A DNA stretch of 64,000 nucleotides from Didymella arachidicola (lineage: Eukaryota > Ascomycota > Dothideomycetes > Pleosporales > Didymellaceae), in contig CM050000.1 of assembly GCA_016630955.3 (NCBI GenBank), forward strand, positions 744,001 through 808,000. Direction: 5' to 3'. Made by a program: the position numbers and the translations under genes. A model generated the notes under the pieces. It ran no database searches. It was not told the origin of the DNA and worked only from the letters and a program-made list of their open reading frames with translations. Below are positions 23,009-35,370 of the stretch, in pieces. The first letter of the stretch is position 1. Every line of letters starts with the position of its first letter.

Positions 23009-23556
23009 TGCTCAAGAGTGCATTCTGCAGCCAGGTGCGAAACGTATGCAACTATGCAGCTCGTTATTCACACTATTGTTGATAACTTGTGATGTCGTGG
23101 CTAAGTGGGCATGGTCCCTTTGATAATGGGAAGCGCGTGAATGCGGAAGAATTATGGGAGGATCCGGAAAGGCTGAGCGTCGTGAGCTGACCAGATCATG
23201 GAGCTTTCACCGTGCCACCGACTGGCATTTCAGCTGCATAGTCAGCTCGGACAGACGAGCGCTGGGGACGGGTTCGCGGTCTAACCGATCTCGGGCAGAC
23301 TGATGTTAGGTAAAATCGGTGGTTGGCCACTCGACTTGCATGTAGCCCCGCCTCGTCTGCGTGTCTGGCCGACTATGTCACGCTTGGGACAAGCTTAGTT
23401 CGACATGCGAGGCTACATGACTAGTCTCGCCATCAAGAATTCCATCACGAAGACGAGAGAGAAGCCAATGACTGACGAACGGTTATCTGGATTGCCGCGT
23501 CAAAAGCTATGAATAGGTGAGGGTATCTATGACGCGGAAAAGCAAGCAAGCGCGAT
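23009..23556. other. Intergenic region between hydrolase remnant and tyrosinase gene
   Basis: About 550 bp with no supported gene. It should contain the former promoter of the hydrolase and the tyrosinase terminator. Nothing specific is visible. Confidence 0.5.
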
Positions 23557-24843
23557 CTAATAGCTGTACTTGTAGCACAGCGTCTGGCCTGTAGTGTCAA
23601 GGATATCCCTAACTTTGACATCGGGCTTGAAGCTGTAGACGTTGATGGTGGTGTCGAGCGTCACCGCGTTGCCATCAATGTCTGTGCCATCAATGGTGGT
23701 GGTGCGGACAGCAGAGTTCTGGTTCTGCCAGATGCGGAAGTTACGGTCAATGAAACCGTGGTGGAGCCAGAAGACCTTGACCATGTTAGATGAGCCTCGA
23801 GAGGTTAGTGTATGAGGACTCACAGGGTCAGCAGGCGCAGCATAGACGTCCTGCATAACGGCTCCGATGCCGTTGTGGCCCCAAGCGTGAGCACCAGGTT
23901 CAGCGCAGCCAGCCATATCGGCAAATGTCTCGCGTGAGTTGCAGGCATCCACCATCGACTGACCGGTGTTGATGGTCTTAGCAGCATCACCGTTGCGGGC
24001 AAGGCAATGAGGCTGGTTGCCTGAGCCAGGACCAACGTTAATGGCGAGGTTGGCGAATTGCTGCAGAGTCAGTTTTCTAGCTCAAAGTGCAGTGGAACGT
24101 GGGGTACCTACGCCATCAGTCACGCAAGCGCCGCCGAGACCAATACCACCAAACCACTGGCTTGAAAAGATGGAAGACTGGCCAAATTTGCCAGCGTACT
24201 TGGTCTCATCGAACCACGGCAGGGTTCCGGTAAGGCCGCAGGTGTCACGAAGCTCTTGTTCCCACGTCCATAGAAGGTACCTGTGCCAGAGCAAGAACTT
24301 GGCGTTGCTGTGAACCCTGGGTGTGAGAGTCTGGTGCAGGGCAGTGAAGTCCTCGTAGCGTGACTTGGAGGCTGAAAACTGGCCAGACGGAGATTTGGTC
24401 ATCAAGCACTTCAGAGAATCGACGAAGTTCTGGCGCTCTGCGGTTGAGGTGGAGTCCCACTCTTTGCGGATACGGACACTAGAACATGTGGCGGCAGCAG
24501 CGTTCACGCTCATTGTGCTGACCTTGGATTCCTCCTCGTTCGTGGAAGCCGTGTTGGCCGTGTTAGGACTGAGACGATCCTTCAGGCTGTCAAGGCCATC
24601 TTTGATGCCATCTCCTATTTTGTCGCCGATCTCATTTATCTTGTCGGTAATGTTCAAGCCGGCAAGAGCTTCCTCGAGAGTCAACACGTGTCCGGCGGTC
24701 TTTGCAAATTCTTCGAGAGGCAGCGCGGGCAGGAGCTGCGTCGATGGGATAGAGTTGGATGCATCTTCAAGATGTTGTCTCTTCAGAACGGCGCCCGACA
24801 CGAGTGTCGCAGCCGACAAGGCCGTTATGGTCGAGAAGTGCAT
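23557..24843 (-). CDS. Secreted tyrosinase (type 3 copper oxidase)
   Basis: Three exons on the minus strand (24843-24112, 24060-23824, 23775-23557) give 395 aa. The introns are 51 bp and 48 bp; the second ends in AAG, not the usual CAG/TAG. The chosen start gives a signal peptide of about 18 residues (MHFSTITALSAATLVSGA). A polar segment with helical repeats (residues 60-95) precedes the catalytic domain. CuA ligands appear in ALHQ, RVHS and LLWHRYLLW. LPWFDE and GGACVTDG follow. CuB ligands are in HAWGHNGIG and DPVFWLHHGFIDR, the latter rebuilt exactly by the second splice. The enzyme should oxidise phenols to quinones outside the cell, for melanin-like pigment or secondary metabolites. No pigment cluster is seen beside it. 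A start 57 bp upstream (24900) is possible but would spoil the signal peptide. Confidence 0.9.
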
Positions 24844-26899
24844 GGTGTGGGTATGCTGCGAAGTCAAGTAAACTAGTATTATGTGTAGAAGAGATTCCAA
24901 TGTTGTTATGATCAGCGAGTGTGGGTGTAAACGAGTGTCGGCAGGAGGTTGGGATCGCTGCTGAAGTTTCCGAGCCAGGCGGCCATCATTCTTTTATCTT
25001 GCTTTGCCGTGGACGGTGTCATCTCGCAGAGATGATAAGAGCAGGATCACCTGTCCTGTCTGTACACGACTCTCGACGCCTGTTCACGGACCAGGATAGA
25101 TGAAAACCGGGGTCAAAGCTGCAACGTCGTATTGGGAGAGGAGGCGCTTGGCCGAGCAGGACAGTGATAAGCTTTTTAGACCGGTACACCAGACCGCATG
25201 AGGCCCGTGGCTTGTCCTGAGTGCATGTCACTCCTGGAGCCTTGCTTCAGCAGCATGGAATTTCACAATCTCCGAGGCAGGGGCAGGGGCCACAGGGCTC
25301 ACGATACAGGGGTCTGAAATGCCGCCAGCCTCCTTTTGGACCCATCAAAAATCTCCCTTGCCGGGCTCCCGCGATTGATTGCGCACCCACGCCAGCTCGT
25401 GTTCGGCATGCTGTGTAAAAATAGCCGCATCGTCACTCGGAGAATCTTTTGTGAAAGCATGAGAGAACCGTGGAGGCCTTCACCGCAATAGAGTCATGTG
25501 CTGCAGTGTTTGGATCGTTGTCGTTAGCCTTGTGACTGCGAACGCGGCGGCTGAACGATTGTATCACATCACTATTGCAACACAGCATCAGCTGGAAAGG
25601 CAGTAATCGATCGCACCGTTCCTGTACTGTGGTAGGGTATACATTGTGAGCGGGTCCGGCACAGCCGGGTAACTTAGTCATAGAAATACACAAATTCTGC
25701 CTGCGTTTGGATATAATACAGTACCTACCCCCTGCATTCTGCCTACATCACAGCCTCTAGTACTAGAAGAAAGTTAAAAACTGAAGAATACGACCGAGAC
25801 CACCTGTAATCGTCTCCACTCACAACATGTACCCAGGGTATCACAATAGGTCAGGAAACGTCAGCCTCGTGTTGGCAGAGGATCTGTGTTGCCACTGTAA
25901 TCACCCGGTGAACCTTTGGATCTGCATCTTGGGATCCGCGGATTTAACTACGATTCTTTTCTAGTAAAGGGGAACACAGGTGACAGGGTCGTCGACCCAC
26001 GGTCTGCGCGATCTCGCCGTGTGCAATTCATTGCACGTTCACTGAACTTGTGATGACACGCACCATTGCGGATGACGTCTGCCGAAAGCTTTACTTGCGG
26101 TGGACGACTTTTCGTAGAGCGTATCGGCATGTAGATGCCAGGAAGATGACCTCAGCAATATCTCGCGTGGCTGGAAGGGACCTTACAAAGCGGCACCACT
26201 ATCACGATGGCGCTCACGCGTGCACAGGTCCTCACCGTTGAGGTGGGTGAGCGGGTCGGTCGATAGCCTTCCGCAAAGGAGTGGTTGATAGAAGATGGTC
26301 CGCCAAGGAGGGCAGGTGGGATAGATTTGGTGTACAGCATCAATAGTTCGGGGCAAACACGCCTCCATGTGCGGCAGTGCCCTGCATGGCCATGTACGAC
26401 GCGCAAGATCCGAGCAGGATTGGTTGACGTTGCGTTGGTAAGTGACCTGATCTTCGAGAAGGGCTGCACATGGCGAAGACGCAGCAAAGGGTGCTGAGGG
26501 GCCCAACATCACTGCAAGAGCTCACATCTCCCGTAGGTCTCCCTAGCATCGTGCAGGTCTCGCCCTGAAAGATGAGATATCGTCGCCGCTCGTCATGAAG
26601 GGTACCCTCACGTTGCGCAGTTCGGACTCTGTTAGGACCCCACTCCAAACGGCCGTTGCGCCGCGGTTGCCTGAGGGCTTGACCGCGCCTTCCCAAAAGC
26701 TGCCACAGAGGGCAAGACCGACCTTCTTTCACTACAAACGCTCAATCTAGGAACCCTGAAAGTACTCGAGATTGTGCGGTACTGCTGCTTCGACGAGCAC
26801 GTTAGTCCCGTGATAGCGCGTCACGGCGCTACTAAATTACCCCCCGCATCGCGGGCTGCTTACCTCTCCCTTTGACAGCCACCAACCGCCACAACTGCC
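24844..26899. other. Intergenic region upstream of tyrosinase and phosphatase-like genes
   Basis: Two kb lie between two divergently transcribed genes. Open frames are short and overlapping, none convincing. The region should hold both promoters. No clear TATA box or repeat stands out. Confidence 0.5.
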
Positions 26900-27862
26900 A
26901 TGACAACCGCCGAAGGAGAGTCGACAATGCGCAGCTCGCTCGGCATGGCCATGCGCAAAGAAAACCAGTACTCATACCGCCTACCTACGCCGCCACGAGT
27001 CGTCGTACCACCTCCAACGCTTGCTACCGATATGCCCGGCCTCATGGTTGGGAACGGGTCTGGAGGACTTGACATAAGCTTCCTCAGGGAGATGGCTCTT
27101 GAGGATATAGTTCAAAAGAATACTCTGATTGAGTGGGCATACGAAAGGCGCCGGCAAGCACAGATGATTCTCCCATGGTTGTACCTGGGACCAATGATCG
27201 CGGCAAAAGATAAGGCCTTCTTCGCACGTGAAGGTATCTCCATGGTTTTTGCGGTTCGTTCTCGCGACGGCAGTATGAGCGGTGCCCTGCAAGCTGCGCG
27301 CGATGCCGGTCTTGCAGTGTCCACGATCGAAGCTGAGAACTACAACGCGTTGATCAAGCGATTCGGCGACGCCGCAAGAGCGATTAACGACCATGTGGCA
27401 ACAATTCGCCAGGTCTCGGCACAACAAACAGGTCGTCCTGTTCTCGGCAAGGTACTGGTCTTCTGTGAGTCCGGCAACGAGAAGTCCGCTGCCGTGGTAG
27501 CTGCCTATCTCATGGAGATCCTCGACGACTTTGACTACATCAAAGCAATGCAAGTCTGCCAAGCCCAACGCTTCTGCGTCAACTTCGACGACAACATCAA
27601 GAACATGCTGCGAGCATACTGGGACATCCTGCAAGCTGCACGCTCAGTCTCAAACTTCAACTCGCAACATCATCAAGCGAACAACACGTCCAACGGTCTC
27701 AATCAAGGTGCCTTACTGCCCACACTACCTTCGGCAGCACGCCCCAAGCGCTCCATCGAGGACACACGTGATGATGAAGACATGGAAATGGAACATGGTC
27801 TGGACTCTTCAGATGCTCTCCGGTTTCAAGGTCGCGACTACACCCCCTTTCAAGGCTCCTAG
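26900..27862 (+). CDS. Dual-specificity-phosphatase-like protein with altered active site (STYX/FMI2-like)
   Basis: A single-exon 320-aa protein. Residues about 80-240 follow the dual-specificity phosphatase fold: MILPWLYLGP near 88, ISMVFAVRSRD, and the signature loop VFCESGNEKSAAVVAAYLM. Active enzymes have HCx5R(S/T); here the histidine is phenylalanine and the arginine is lysine (C-ESGNE-K-S), while the cysteine is kept. This matches the pseudophosphatase-like group in fungi annotated as FMI2 or STYX-like, which I recall only in general terms. It may bind phosphorylated partners rather than cleave them. The C-terminal 80 residues are polar with an acidic motif (DDEDMEME). N-terminal residues 1-75 are low in structure. 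The start is the first ATG of the open frame. Confidence 0.7.
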   Translation: MTTAEGESTMRSSLGMAMRKENQYSYRLPTPPRVVVPPPTLATDMPGLMVGNGSGGLDISFLREMALEDIVQKNTLIEWAYERRRQAQMILPWLYLGPMIAAKDKAFFAREGISMVFAVRSRDGSMSGALQAARDAGLAVSTIEAENYNALIKRFGDAARAINDHVATIRQVSAQQTGRPVLGKVLVFCESGNEKSAAVVAAYLMEILDDFDYIKAMQVCQAQRFCVNFDDNIKNMLRAYWDILQAARSVSNFNSQHHQANNTSNGLNQGALLPTLPSAARPKRSIEDTRDDEDMEMEHGLDSSDALRFQGRDYTPFQGS

Positions 27863-29084
27863 AAGTCGTCTGGCTACTACCTCAAGTTCAGCGATCTTTC
27901 ATATGGCGGCGTTCTCACTTTACATGATACCCTGCATGGCTATTGGCGTTCTTTTCATAAGAAACATTCAGAGGCAAGGCGGACCTCAGACATTGCATTG
28001 GCACGCGTTACTTAAAGTTGATCGCGCCTGCAGTCAGCAGTGCCAATTTACTTATATTCTACACCATTCATTGCATATGCCTCCTTATTTGACATTGTCT
28101 ACATGTCTGCGTCTGCGTCATGGACAAGTTGTTGGCTCTCCAGCCCTGAAATCGTTCGCTGAGTGGGTTGCACGTGAGGAACAAGAGTTCCGAGGTCTGC
28201 TCTTACCATATATCGCCTGCCTCGACACGTTCATCAAACTTCCGATAGCTCACATGGCACGTGTCGGGGTCACGCTCACCTCTGCTGCACCAAGCCATAC
28301 CATTTCCTGTGCAGCGTAGTGCCTGACTACCTCTGACTAATGAGGGCCGAATCAGGCAGCGACAGTGGGTGCGCGGGAGTCAGCGTTCGCCTCTGATGTA
28401 GCAAAGAACATAAGTGGTTCGAGCTTGCGGCTGTTCAAGAGGAATTCGGTTCTCAGGGTCAACAGTGTTCTGTGAAAAGTGGCCACGAAGCGCCCTCTGA
28501 TGTCCATCTAGATTCTTCCCAAGCATACCACTTGGCATTATTCAACGTACCTATTTACCCATAGATCAAGCTCTTAATACGCCGAGAGGAAAGGCTCAGA
28601 CGAAGAGATTGACATAGCCTCCAAAGCGACAATCTACTTGCAGATGTGTAGACAGCCTCTCGCCGATTCCCAATCAGGCTTCCATGCCTGCGGTTGGACT
28701 CTCTTTGCTCATCGATGGGAAGGACACAGCAAGCCCCTGGATCAGGATGAGGGCAGCCGCGACGAACCAAGCTTGTCGAACACGGATGAAATGTCGAACA
28801 GTTGACACAGCCAGGGTCTGCACCGCACACCATTATTCGCATACAGAATATAATACTTAAAGCAAGCAAGTATTCTTCACCTTTCTAGAAGGGCACACAG
28901 ACAGTCTCAGGCTTACTCCTGGCTTTCCGACTACCTTCAGACGTGGTTTTAGCTGTATACCCCAGCAGAACAATCTGAGCCTTCAGTCAGACACCACAGG
29001 TACAGCAAACTTATCGCAGCCTCCAGTATCCTCAGATCACGAGAGACAAGCAACAAAGAGACACCGAGAAACTTAACCTGCGAC
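27863..29084. other. Intergenic region between phosphatase-like and 502-aa genes
   Basis: About 1.2 kb. A plus-strand frame that overlaps the previous gene stays open to 28319, but its sequence has no recognisable domain, so I leave it out. The last 150 bases before 29085 are A/C-rich as in fungal leaders. Confidence 0.45.
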
Positions 29085-30692
29085 ATGGCTCCGTAAGTGT
29101 GCTGTCCATTCTGCACGTAACTCTCAGAAAAGGCTCAAGGCCGAAGAAGTTCTCGATCCTACCTACCGAATCCAGGCTGATCACGTCGCAGATCATCAAG
29201 AATGACTCCAGAATGGACTCAGTACCACCTGGACAACACCTTCAAGAATTGTAAGGAGTCCACGCTCGAGCTCGCCCCAGCAGCGTTCCCGTCACTCCCC
29301 AGGGATCAGCCACGTCCAAGTCCGCGACATTCAGCTTCACTGCTCAGACGGTGGGGAAATGGTTCGGATTCAGATGACCAAACCAGCCGGTCATCAGACT
29401 CCCATCCTTCGCCTCGCAACCCTCCACTTGAGCGTCGAACTTCGACTTCACGTCAAGCCCGCGATCCACCAACACGTCAAGCTCGCAACCCGTCAACACT
29501 CAAAGGTCGCAAACCATCAACACATCCAGCTCATAGATCTTTACCAAAGTCAGTCTATCTGAGGGCCCCTTGTGACTATAAAACCACTAAAATACAGGAG
29601 AGCAGTCAGAGCGGACTAACGTTCGCGCCTTCGCCCCTCAAAGACCCTAATGAGGTCCACATCGTCAACAACATCTCATGGAAGACCATCGAATTCTGGT
29701 ACGCTCTGCCGCCCGTCGACCTCAGAAAGGCTGGACGTGCAATTCAAGGCGAGCACGCTCGTCTGTGCGCAGAAGGCACTCTCCAGCAACGCGCATTTCG
29801 ACCCAAACTGGATTCGGAGCTCCGGTTTACCATTCTTGAGAAGCTCGTCGCCAGGCGGAATATGCTGCAGACGAAGTTACAGCTTCTGAAGTACGAGACA
29901 GCACAGCTTTTGAATCCAAAGAAGCCGCCAATCCTTTTTTCGGTGTCCGAATCTGACCTTTTGCGATTCAAGGTGCAGCGACTTCGAAATGACAACAGGA
30001 GGCTTGCACTTGAAATCAATGACCTTCTTGAACAGGCAAAGCTCAAACAGCGCGTGTCACCTACCCTCCCGTGTACGCCACTCGTAGGAGTGTTTGCATC
30101 GCCCCCATTAGATCGTATGGGCCTCGAAGCAGTCGAAGCTCGGGCTCTGGGTCAACATGCACCTATAAACTTGTGGGGCCAGAGCAAGGCTCCATCACGC
30201 GGCACCCGTAGATTGCCCTCTACAGACGTTCCTCTTGACTGGCCTGCTCCGGAAGACATGGCGGAATATGGCGACTTGGACGCGACTGACTGGGACATGC
30301 CCGAAAAAGACTTGCCTGCTCTAGACTTACCTGGCTGGGATTCGCCTGAATCCAGAGAGACGTTGGTACGTGCGTGGAATAAGAGACCTACTCCACCCTC
30401 CTCTCGATCCTCTACTTCATCCAAAGCGCCTGAGATGGAAGCCGGAGGACCTCAGCAAGAGTCTGCAATACCACGGACCAGCAAGCGAAAAGCTGAGGCC
30501 AGTTCTCCGCATGACTCTTTGTCGAAGAAGCAGATGGCCCAACCTGCATGGTCTTTTAAGGAGGGTGCGATTCAGCCAGAAAATCCAGGAGCCTCTGCTA
30601 GGTGGCAGGTAGAGCCCTCTCCCTGGGACCGCATAGACGGCGTGCCTTTGCTCGAAACCCCTGATGGTCCTGTTTGGGTGGCACGGTCTTAG
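29085..30692 (+). CDS. 502-aa coiled-coil, proline/serine-rich protein of unknown function
   Basis: The main open frame begins at 29202, but an ATG at 29085 with only 8 coding bases, a GTAAGT donor and an acceptor at 29191 joins in phase (exons 29085-29092 and 29192-30692), giving MAPSSRMTPEWTQ at the N-terminus and 502 aa. The tiny first exon is inferred from splice motifs; starting at 29202 is the alternative. Residues 40-110 are a basic, serine/proline-rich region with repeated RQARDP-type motifs. Residues about 185-295 are helical and charged, likely a coiled coil (LVARRNMLQTKLQLLKYE, RLRNDNRRLALEINDLLEQ). The C-terminal part is acidic and tryptophan-rich (LDATDWDMPEKD) with a basic KRKAEA stretch. 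No enzyme or DNA-binding domain is recognised. Cytosolic or nuclear location is likely. Confidence 0.65.
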
Positions 30693-31032
30693 CCTGTCTG
30701 TCGAGTCAAGGAAGATGGACCTCAGCTGAACTTAGAGAACTCTAAGCCTGGAGCTGAACGTGCTGTTTCATGGCTCCTACTTCTGTATTGCTATCAAGAC
30801 TGGTGACTAGGACGTGGGTAGAGGGCGAACATAATAATTCACGTGAACGACTACCCGCAATGCCCGTGTCAAGACAGGAGAATGCAAGAACTCCGTATTA
30901 TTCGATTTGACGTTGTTATCTGCTATGAGAAGTGACGCCCAAAATACCGTGGATTGTCTTAATTTACGTAGTTCTACACACCTCAGATGCTCGCGTGCCC
31001 CCGTATCTACCCTCGTGCCATGAGGTTCGTCT
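30693..31032. other. Convergent intergenic region
   Basis: Short region between the 3' ends of two convergent genes. Nothing else is visible. Confidence 0.5.
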
Positions 31033-32058
31033 CTAGAACAGCATCCGCGCCGGGTCTGTCTTCTTGTCGTCTCCCTTGTTCGGTCCCACCGGACTCGTCG
31101 CAGCGAAGAAGAGCACCTTAATCGCAATCGCAAAGCCAGCATGCAGCGCCAGAACAACAACGAGCAGGATCTTGCTCGTCTTGTTCTCGGTGGTCGAGAG
31201 TACAGGGTACAGGTTCCTCAGCAGGAATGTCGCCGAGAACGCCAGACCAAAAGCAACAAAGGTGTAGTTGAGGACTGTGACCATTAGCAACATTCCTCTT
31301 CAAAAGCCAGGACGTCGACGCGCCCTAGCATCGTGAAGACTTACTCGAAATCGGACTCCAGCTCACAAGGGCAACGACAATCCACACCAGATTCGCATAC
31401 CCGTAAAGACATGCGCATTCGAGCAGATTCGCACTCTCGCTCCCATACCACTTCAGCACACCCCACAATCCCACAGGCACGAACGCTGTGTACCCATACA
31501 CCAAACCCGCCGCACCGCTCAACAGCTTGAAATCATACGCGAAGTGATCTTTTCCCTGATGCGCGAGGTACTGATTGATTGTGCCCGTAAGAAACAGAAT
31601 CACAACCACGGTGGTTGCGATCCACACCGGGCCGTAGAGGTCCGGGTTGCCCTCCAAGACGTCGAGGAAGTTGGCGCGCGGGTATATTGTCGCTGTGCAG
31701 CGGCGGAACACCTCGTTCGTGTCGACGTCGAAGGCTTGCGCGTAGAAGGAGAGTGTCCAGAGGAGGTGTTTGCGCGAGCCGGAGGATGAGGCGGTTGCGG
31801 GTTGAGGAAGGAAGGAGGAGGAGGAGTCAGGTTGGATCTTTGCGCCGCGCGAGGGTGTGGATTCAAAGTCTGATGATTGTTAGATGGGTTTGGAGAGCAT
31901 ATGGAGAGGCGTACTGGAGCTGTGGAATTCGAGGTCCTCTTGCAGGTCGGTGTGGCCTAGGTCGCCCTGGAGATGGTCAGCTGGCGTTATCGCGACCGAT
32001 AAAGGAAGTATACCTCTTGATCGACGTCGACAACGACATCGTATCCTCTGTTTGCCAT
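31033..32058 (-). CDS. Yip1-family Golgi membrane protein (YIPF1/2, Yip5 type)
   Basis: Four exons on the minus strand (32058-32014, 31966-31915, 31869-31345, 31274-31033) give 287 aa with introns of 47, 45 and 70 bp. The N-terminus MANRGYDVVVDVDQEGDLGH is acidic and cytosolic. The Yip1 signature NPDLYGPVWI precedes five hydrophobic segments (around TTVVVILFLTG, AAGLVYGYTAF, LLECACLYGYANLVWIV, NYTFVAFGLAFSATFLL and ILLVVVLALHAGFAI). Yip1-family proteins bind Rab GTPases and support ER-Golgi and Golgi vesicle transport. The DLYGP motif and the layout favour the Yip5/YIPF1 branch. All splice sites join in phase and the third intron restores the fourth hydrophobic segment (SPISILNYTF), which supports the model. 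Confidence 0.87.
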
Positions 32059-32381
32059 GCTGAGCGTGTTTGGAGCTGGCTGTGTCGTAAGCTGGCTGCA
32101 GCTCTAGCTGCCAGATCGCCGTTGACGTTACGTGTTTCACAGGGTCCAAGCGCCGATTGGCTACACGACACCGATCATTTGCATCCCTACTTTCGAAGCT
32201 CAAAAACAAGAGCCGATAGAAGTCATTAGCAGCTAGATCGATGATACATGTGCACGCACGAAATCAATACTATTACGATAAGGGACACAAAATCATCTAT
32301 CTTTTCACGAATCTACTTGAGCCATTTAGACACTAGGCGAGTCCATCTCGCTCGATGCTCGACATTGTTCCATGACTAGAT

Positions 32382-35370
32382 CTACGGCGCAGGCTTATCC
32401 TTGGGTACAAGCGGCTCTACATTCCAGATGCTCTCCGCGTACTCGTCGATACACCTATCACTGGTGAAGAAGCCCATGCGGGCAACAGTGAGAATGGCCT
32501 TGGTTGTCCACTCTTCAGTATTCTTGTAGCTCTCATCGATCGACTCCTGAGTCTTGACATACGAGTCAAAGTCGTCGGACACAAGATAGTAGTCGCCATG
32601 GTCGACGATGCCATTGAGCAACGCCGAGAAGCGCTCTGCATCGCCGAACGTGCCCTTGTGAATGTGATCAAAAACGTTCGCAAGCTGAGGCTCAAGCTCG
32701 TAGTGCTTGTACAGGTGCGCGTGACGGAGATCTTCAACATCCTCGGAAAGGTTGCCGAAGAGGAAGATGTTCTCTTCACCAATCTCGCGGGTGATCTCGA
32801 TGTTGGCACCATCGCAGGTACCGATGATGAGACCACCATTGAGGCAGAACTTCATGTTACTTGTACCACTGGCCTCAGTACCTGCAGTAGAGATGTGTTC
32901 GCTGATATCGCTGGCAGGGATGATGATCTCGGCCTTGCTAACGTTGTAGTCCTCGAGGAAGATGACCTTGAGCAAATCACCAACGTCCTTGTCGTTGTTG
33001 ACCACGTCGCCGACCTTGTTGATAAGGTGAATAACGGTCTTGGCCATCCAGTACCCTGGTGCAGCCTTTCCGCCGAAAATGGAGACACGTGGAGCCAGCT
33101 TCTTCCTATCCTCAGCCGACATGGCCTTGATCTGGAGGTAACGGTGGATGACACCGAAGATGTTCATCTGCTGGCGCTTGTACTCGTGGATACGCTTGAC
33201 CTGGACATCGAAAAGCGCCGCCGGGTTGACCTTGACACCGTTATGTTCCGCAATGTGTGCCGCGAGACGGACCTTCTTCTGTTAGCAAATGCTCCTCTGA
33301 ATACCTTCATGTGCTATGTTACCTTGTTTTCGTATTTGATGTCGCGAAACTCCTTCCTGAACTCCTTGTCATCGACGAAAGCCTCAAGCTTGTGCAGCAA
33401 AGTCAAGTCTTTCAAGAACTCGTGACCACCAAGCTTAGATGCAATAAGCTTGGAAAGCTTGGGGTTGGCCTGGTGTAACCACCTGCGCGGAGTGATACCG
33501 TTGGTGACATTGGTGAACTTGTCGGGTCCGTAAATTTTCACGAAGTCCTTGAAGATCGTGGTCTTGATCAGATCAGAGTGAAGCTCAGCCACACCGTTGA
33601 CCTTGTGGGAGCCAATCAAGGCGAGGTAGGCCATGCGGACCATCTTCGGCTGAGACTCCTCGATGATGGACACACGCCCGAGCAGTTCGCGGTCGCCGGG
33701 GAAGTTGCGCTCGACAAACTGGAGGAAATTGAGGTTGATGTCATAGATGATTTGCTTGAATCTCTGTTAGCTGTTGCGCTTGAGAAAGATGGCGCGAGGA
33801 AAACTTACAAGGTGACGGGGAAGAAGGTGCTGCATCAGTGGGACGGACCACTTCTCTAGCGCCTCAGGCAGGACGGTATGGTTGGTGTAGCCGAATGTCT
33901 TCTGGACAACTGTAAAGCGTTAGTCTTATCTCCATCTTAATGCACCGAAATAGCTTACTGTTCCATGCATCGTCCCAGTCCAGCCCCTCAATATCAACCA
34001 GAATTCTCTGGAGCTCAGGAATGGCCAGAGTTGGGTGGGTGTCATTGAGCTGGATAGCGACCTGGTTGGGGAACTCCTTCCATGCACGCTTGCTCTTCTT
34101 GAAGCGACGCACAATGTCGTAAAGCGAAGCAGCGCACCAGAAGTACTGCTGCTTGAGACGCAGCTCTTTTCCACGCTCGAGGTTGTCGTTGGGGTACAAA
34201 ACAGCGGAGATCGTCTCAGCGCGCTGCTGGTCCGCTACAGAGCTCTCGTACTCGCCAGAGTTGAACTTCTGGAAGTCAAACTCGCCGCTGGCAGCCTTGC
34301 TGCCCCACAGACGCAGGTTGTTGCATGTGCCAGTCTTGTAGCCGGGCACTGGGACGTCATATGCCACGGCCTGGACGATCTCGCCGCCCTCCCAGGATGA
34401 CTGCTGCTTGCCATCATCGTCTTGCCAGCGGTTTACATGACCATAAAACTGGATGTCGACAGAGATGTCGTGTCTTTGGAATTCCCACGGATTGAAGTCA
34501 AGCCAGTAATCTGGGACCTCAACCTGATATCCGTCCACGATCTCCTGCTTGAAGATACCATATCTGTAACGGAGACCGTAGCCCCAAGCCGGGATATTCA
34601 ACGAGGCCATCGAATCGAGGAAGCAAGCGGCGAGTCGGCCAAGACCACCGTTACCGAGGGCAGCGTCGTGCTCCTGCGAAACGACATCTTCCATGCGAAA
34701 GCCAAGATCTGCGAGGCCCTCTACTATTGTGTCAGCGGGTTTACTGTCATTCAGCGTGAGAGCACTCACTGGCAGCAATGTCCTTCGATTCGACGTTGAG
34801 CATAGCATTGTCCAAAGCGCGTCCCATCAAGAACTCAAGTGACAGGTCTGCAAGTGTCAGTCGCCGCAGCGAATCTCATGCACGAGGCATCTTACAGTAT
34901 ACGCGCTTCTGATCAGCAAACGTCTGGCTCTGTTGTGTCTTGTTCCAGTCTAGGACCAGACGATCCCTGAACGCCAGGGCGGTTCCGCCATACGCAGCCC
35001 CTTCATCGCAGTTGAACAATGAGCGCGCGAGGGTAGTTTCGATGTGTCGCACAGCCTCCTTGTTGAACTCGTCCGGTGTCGAAAAAGGCTTGGGCATCTG
35101 TTGTCTTATCAGCATGTACCCCACATTGTATGGAGCTACCCCGCAATCATGGTACTCGGCGGTTCAACGTACAAACTTCCTCCATGCCTCACGCTGCGGC
35201 TCTGGAATACTGTTCTCTACAGCCTTGATCTCGCCAGGGCCGAAACCGGTTACTGTCCTCTTGTGCTTGGGGCGAGTGAAGTTCGCTGGCCCGACGGGAC
35301 CCTTGAGATCGGCGAGCGGAGCGCTTGTCGAAGGACGGCGCTCGCGAGGCGAAGGATTAGACGTCGCCAT
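32382..35370 (-). CDS. GPH1: Glycogen phosphorylase
   Basis: Seven exons on the minus strand (35370-35173, 35097-34896, 34847-34770, 34723-33959, 33909-33809, 33763-33323, 33278-32382) give 893 aa, the usual length of the enzyme. The introns are 44-75 bp. It releases glucose-1-phosphate from glycogen by phosphorolysis in the cytosol, using pyridoxal phosphate. Family hallmarks are plain: [63 protein letters not shown], and [15 protein letters not shown], whose lysine (about residue 738) holds the cofactor. The N-terminal 65 residues carry serine/arginine motifs (SPRERRPST) that could be phosphorylated, as in yeast Gph1. A start 57 bases upstream (35427) is open but less likely. Confidence 0.93.

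Noticed and set aside
27531..28319. 262-codon frame overlapping and extending past the phosphatase-like gene
   Set aside because: The overlapping part is a shadow of a real gene, and the extension has no recognisable family. A separate gene is not supported.
32598..33425. 275-codon plus-strand open frame
   Set aside because: It lies antisense to well-conserved glycogen phosphorylase exons and has no domain.
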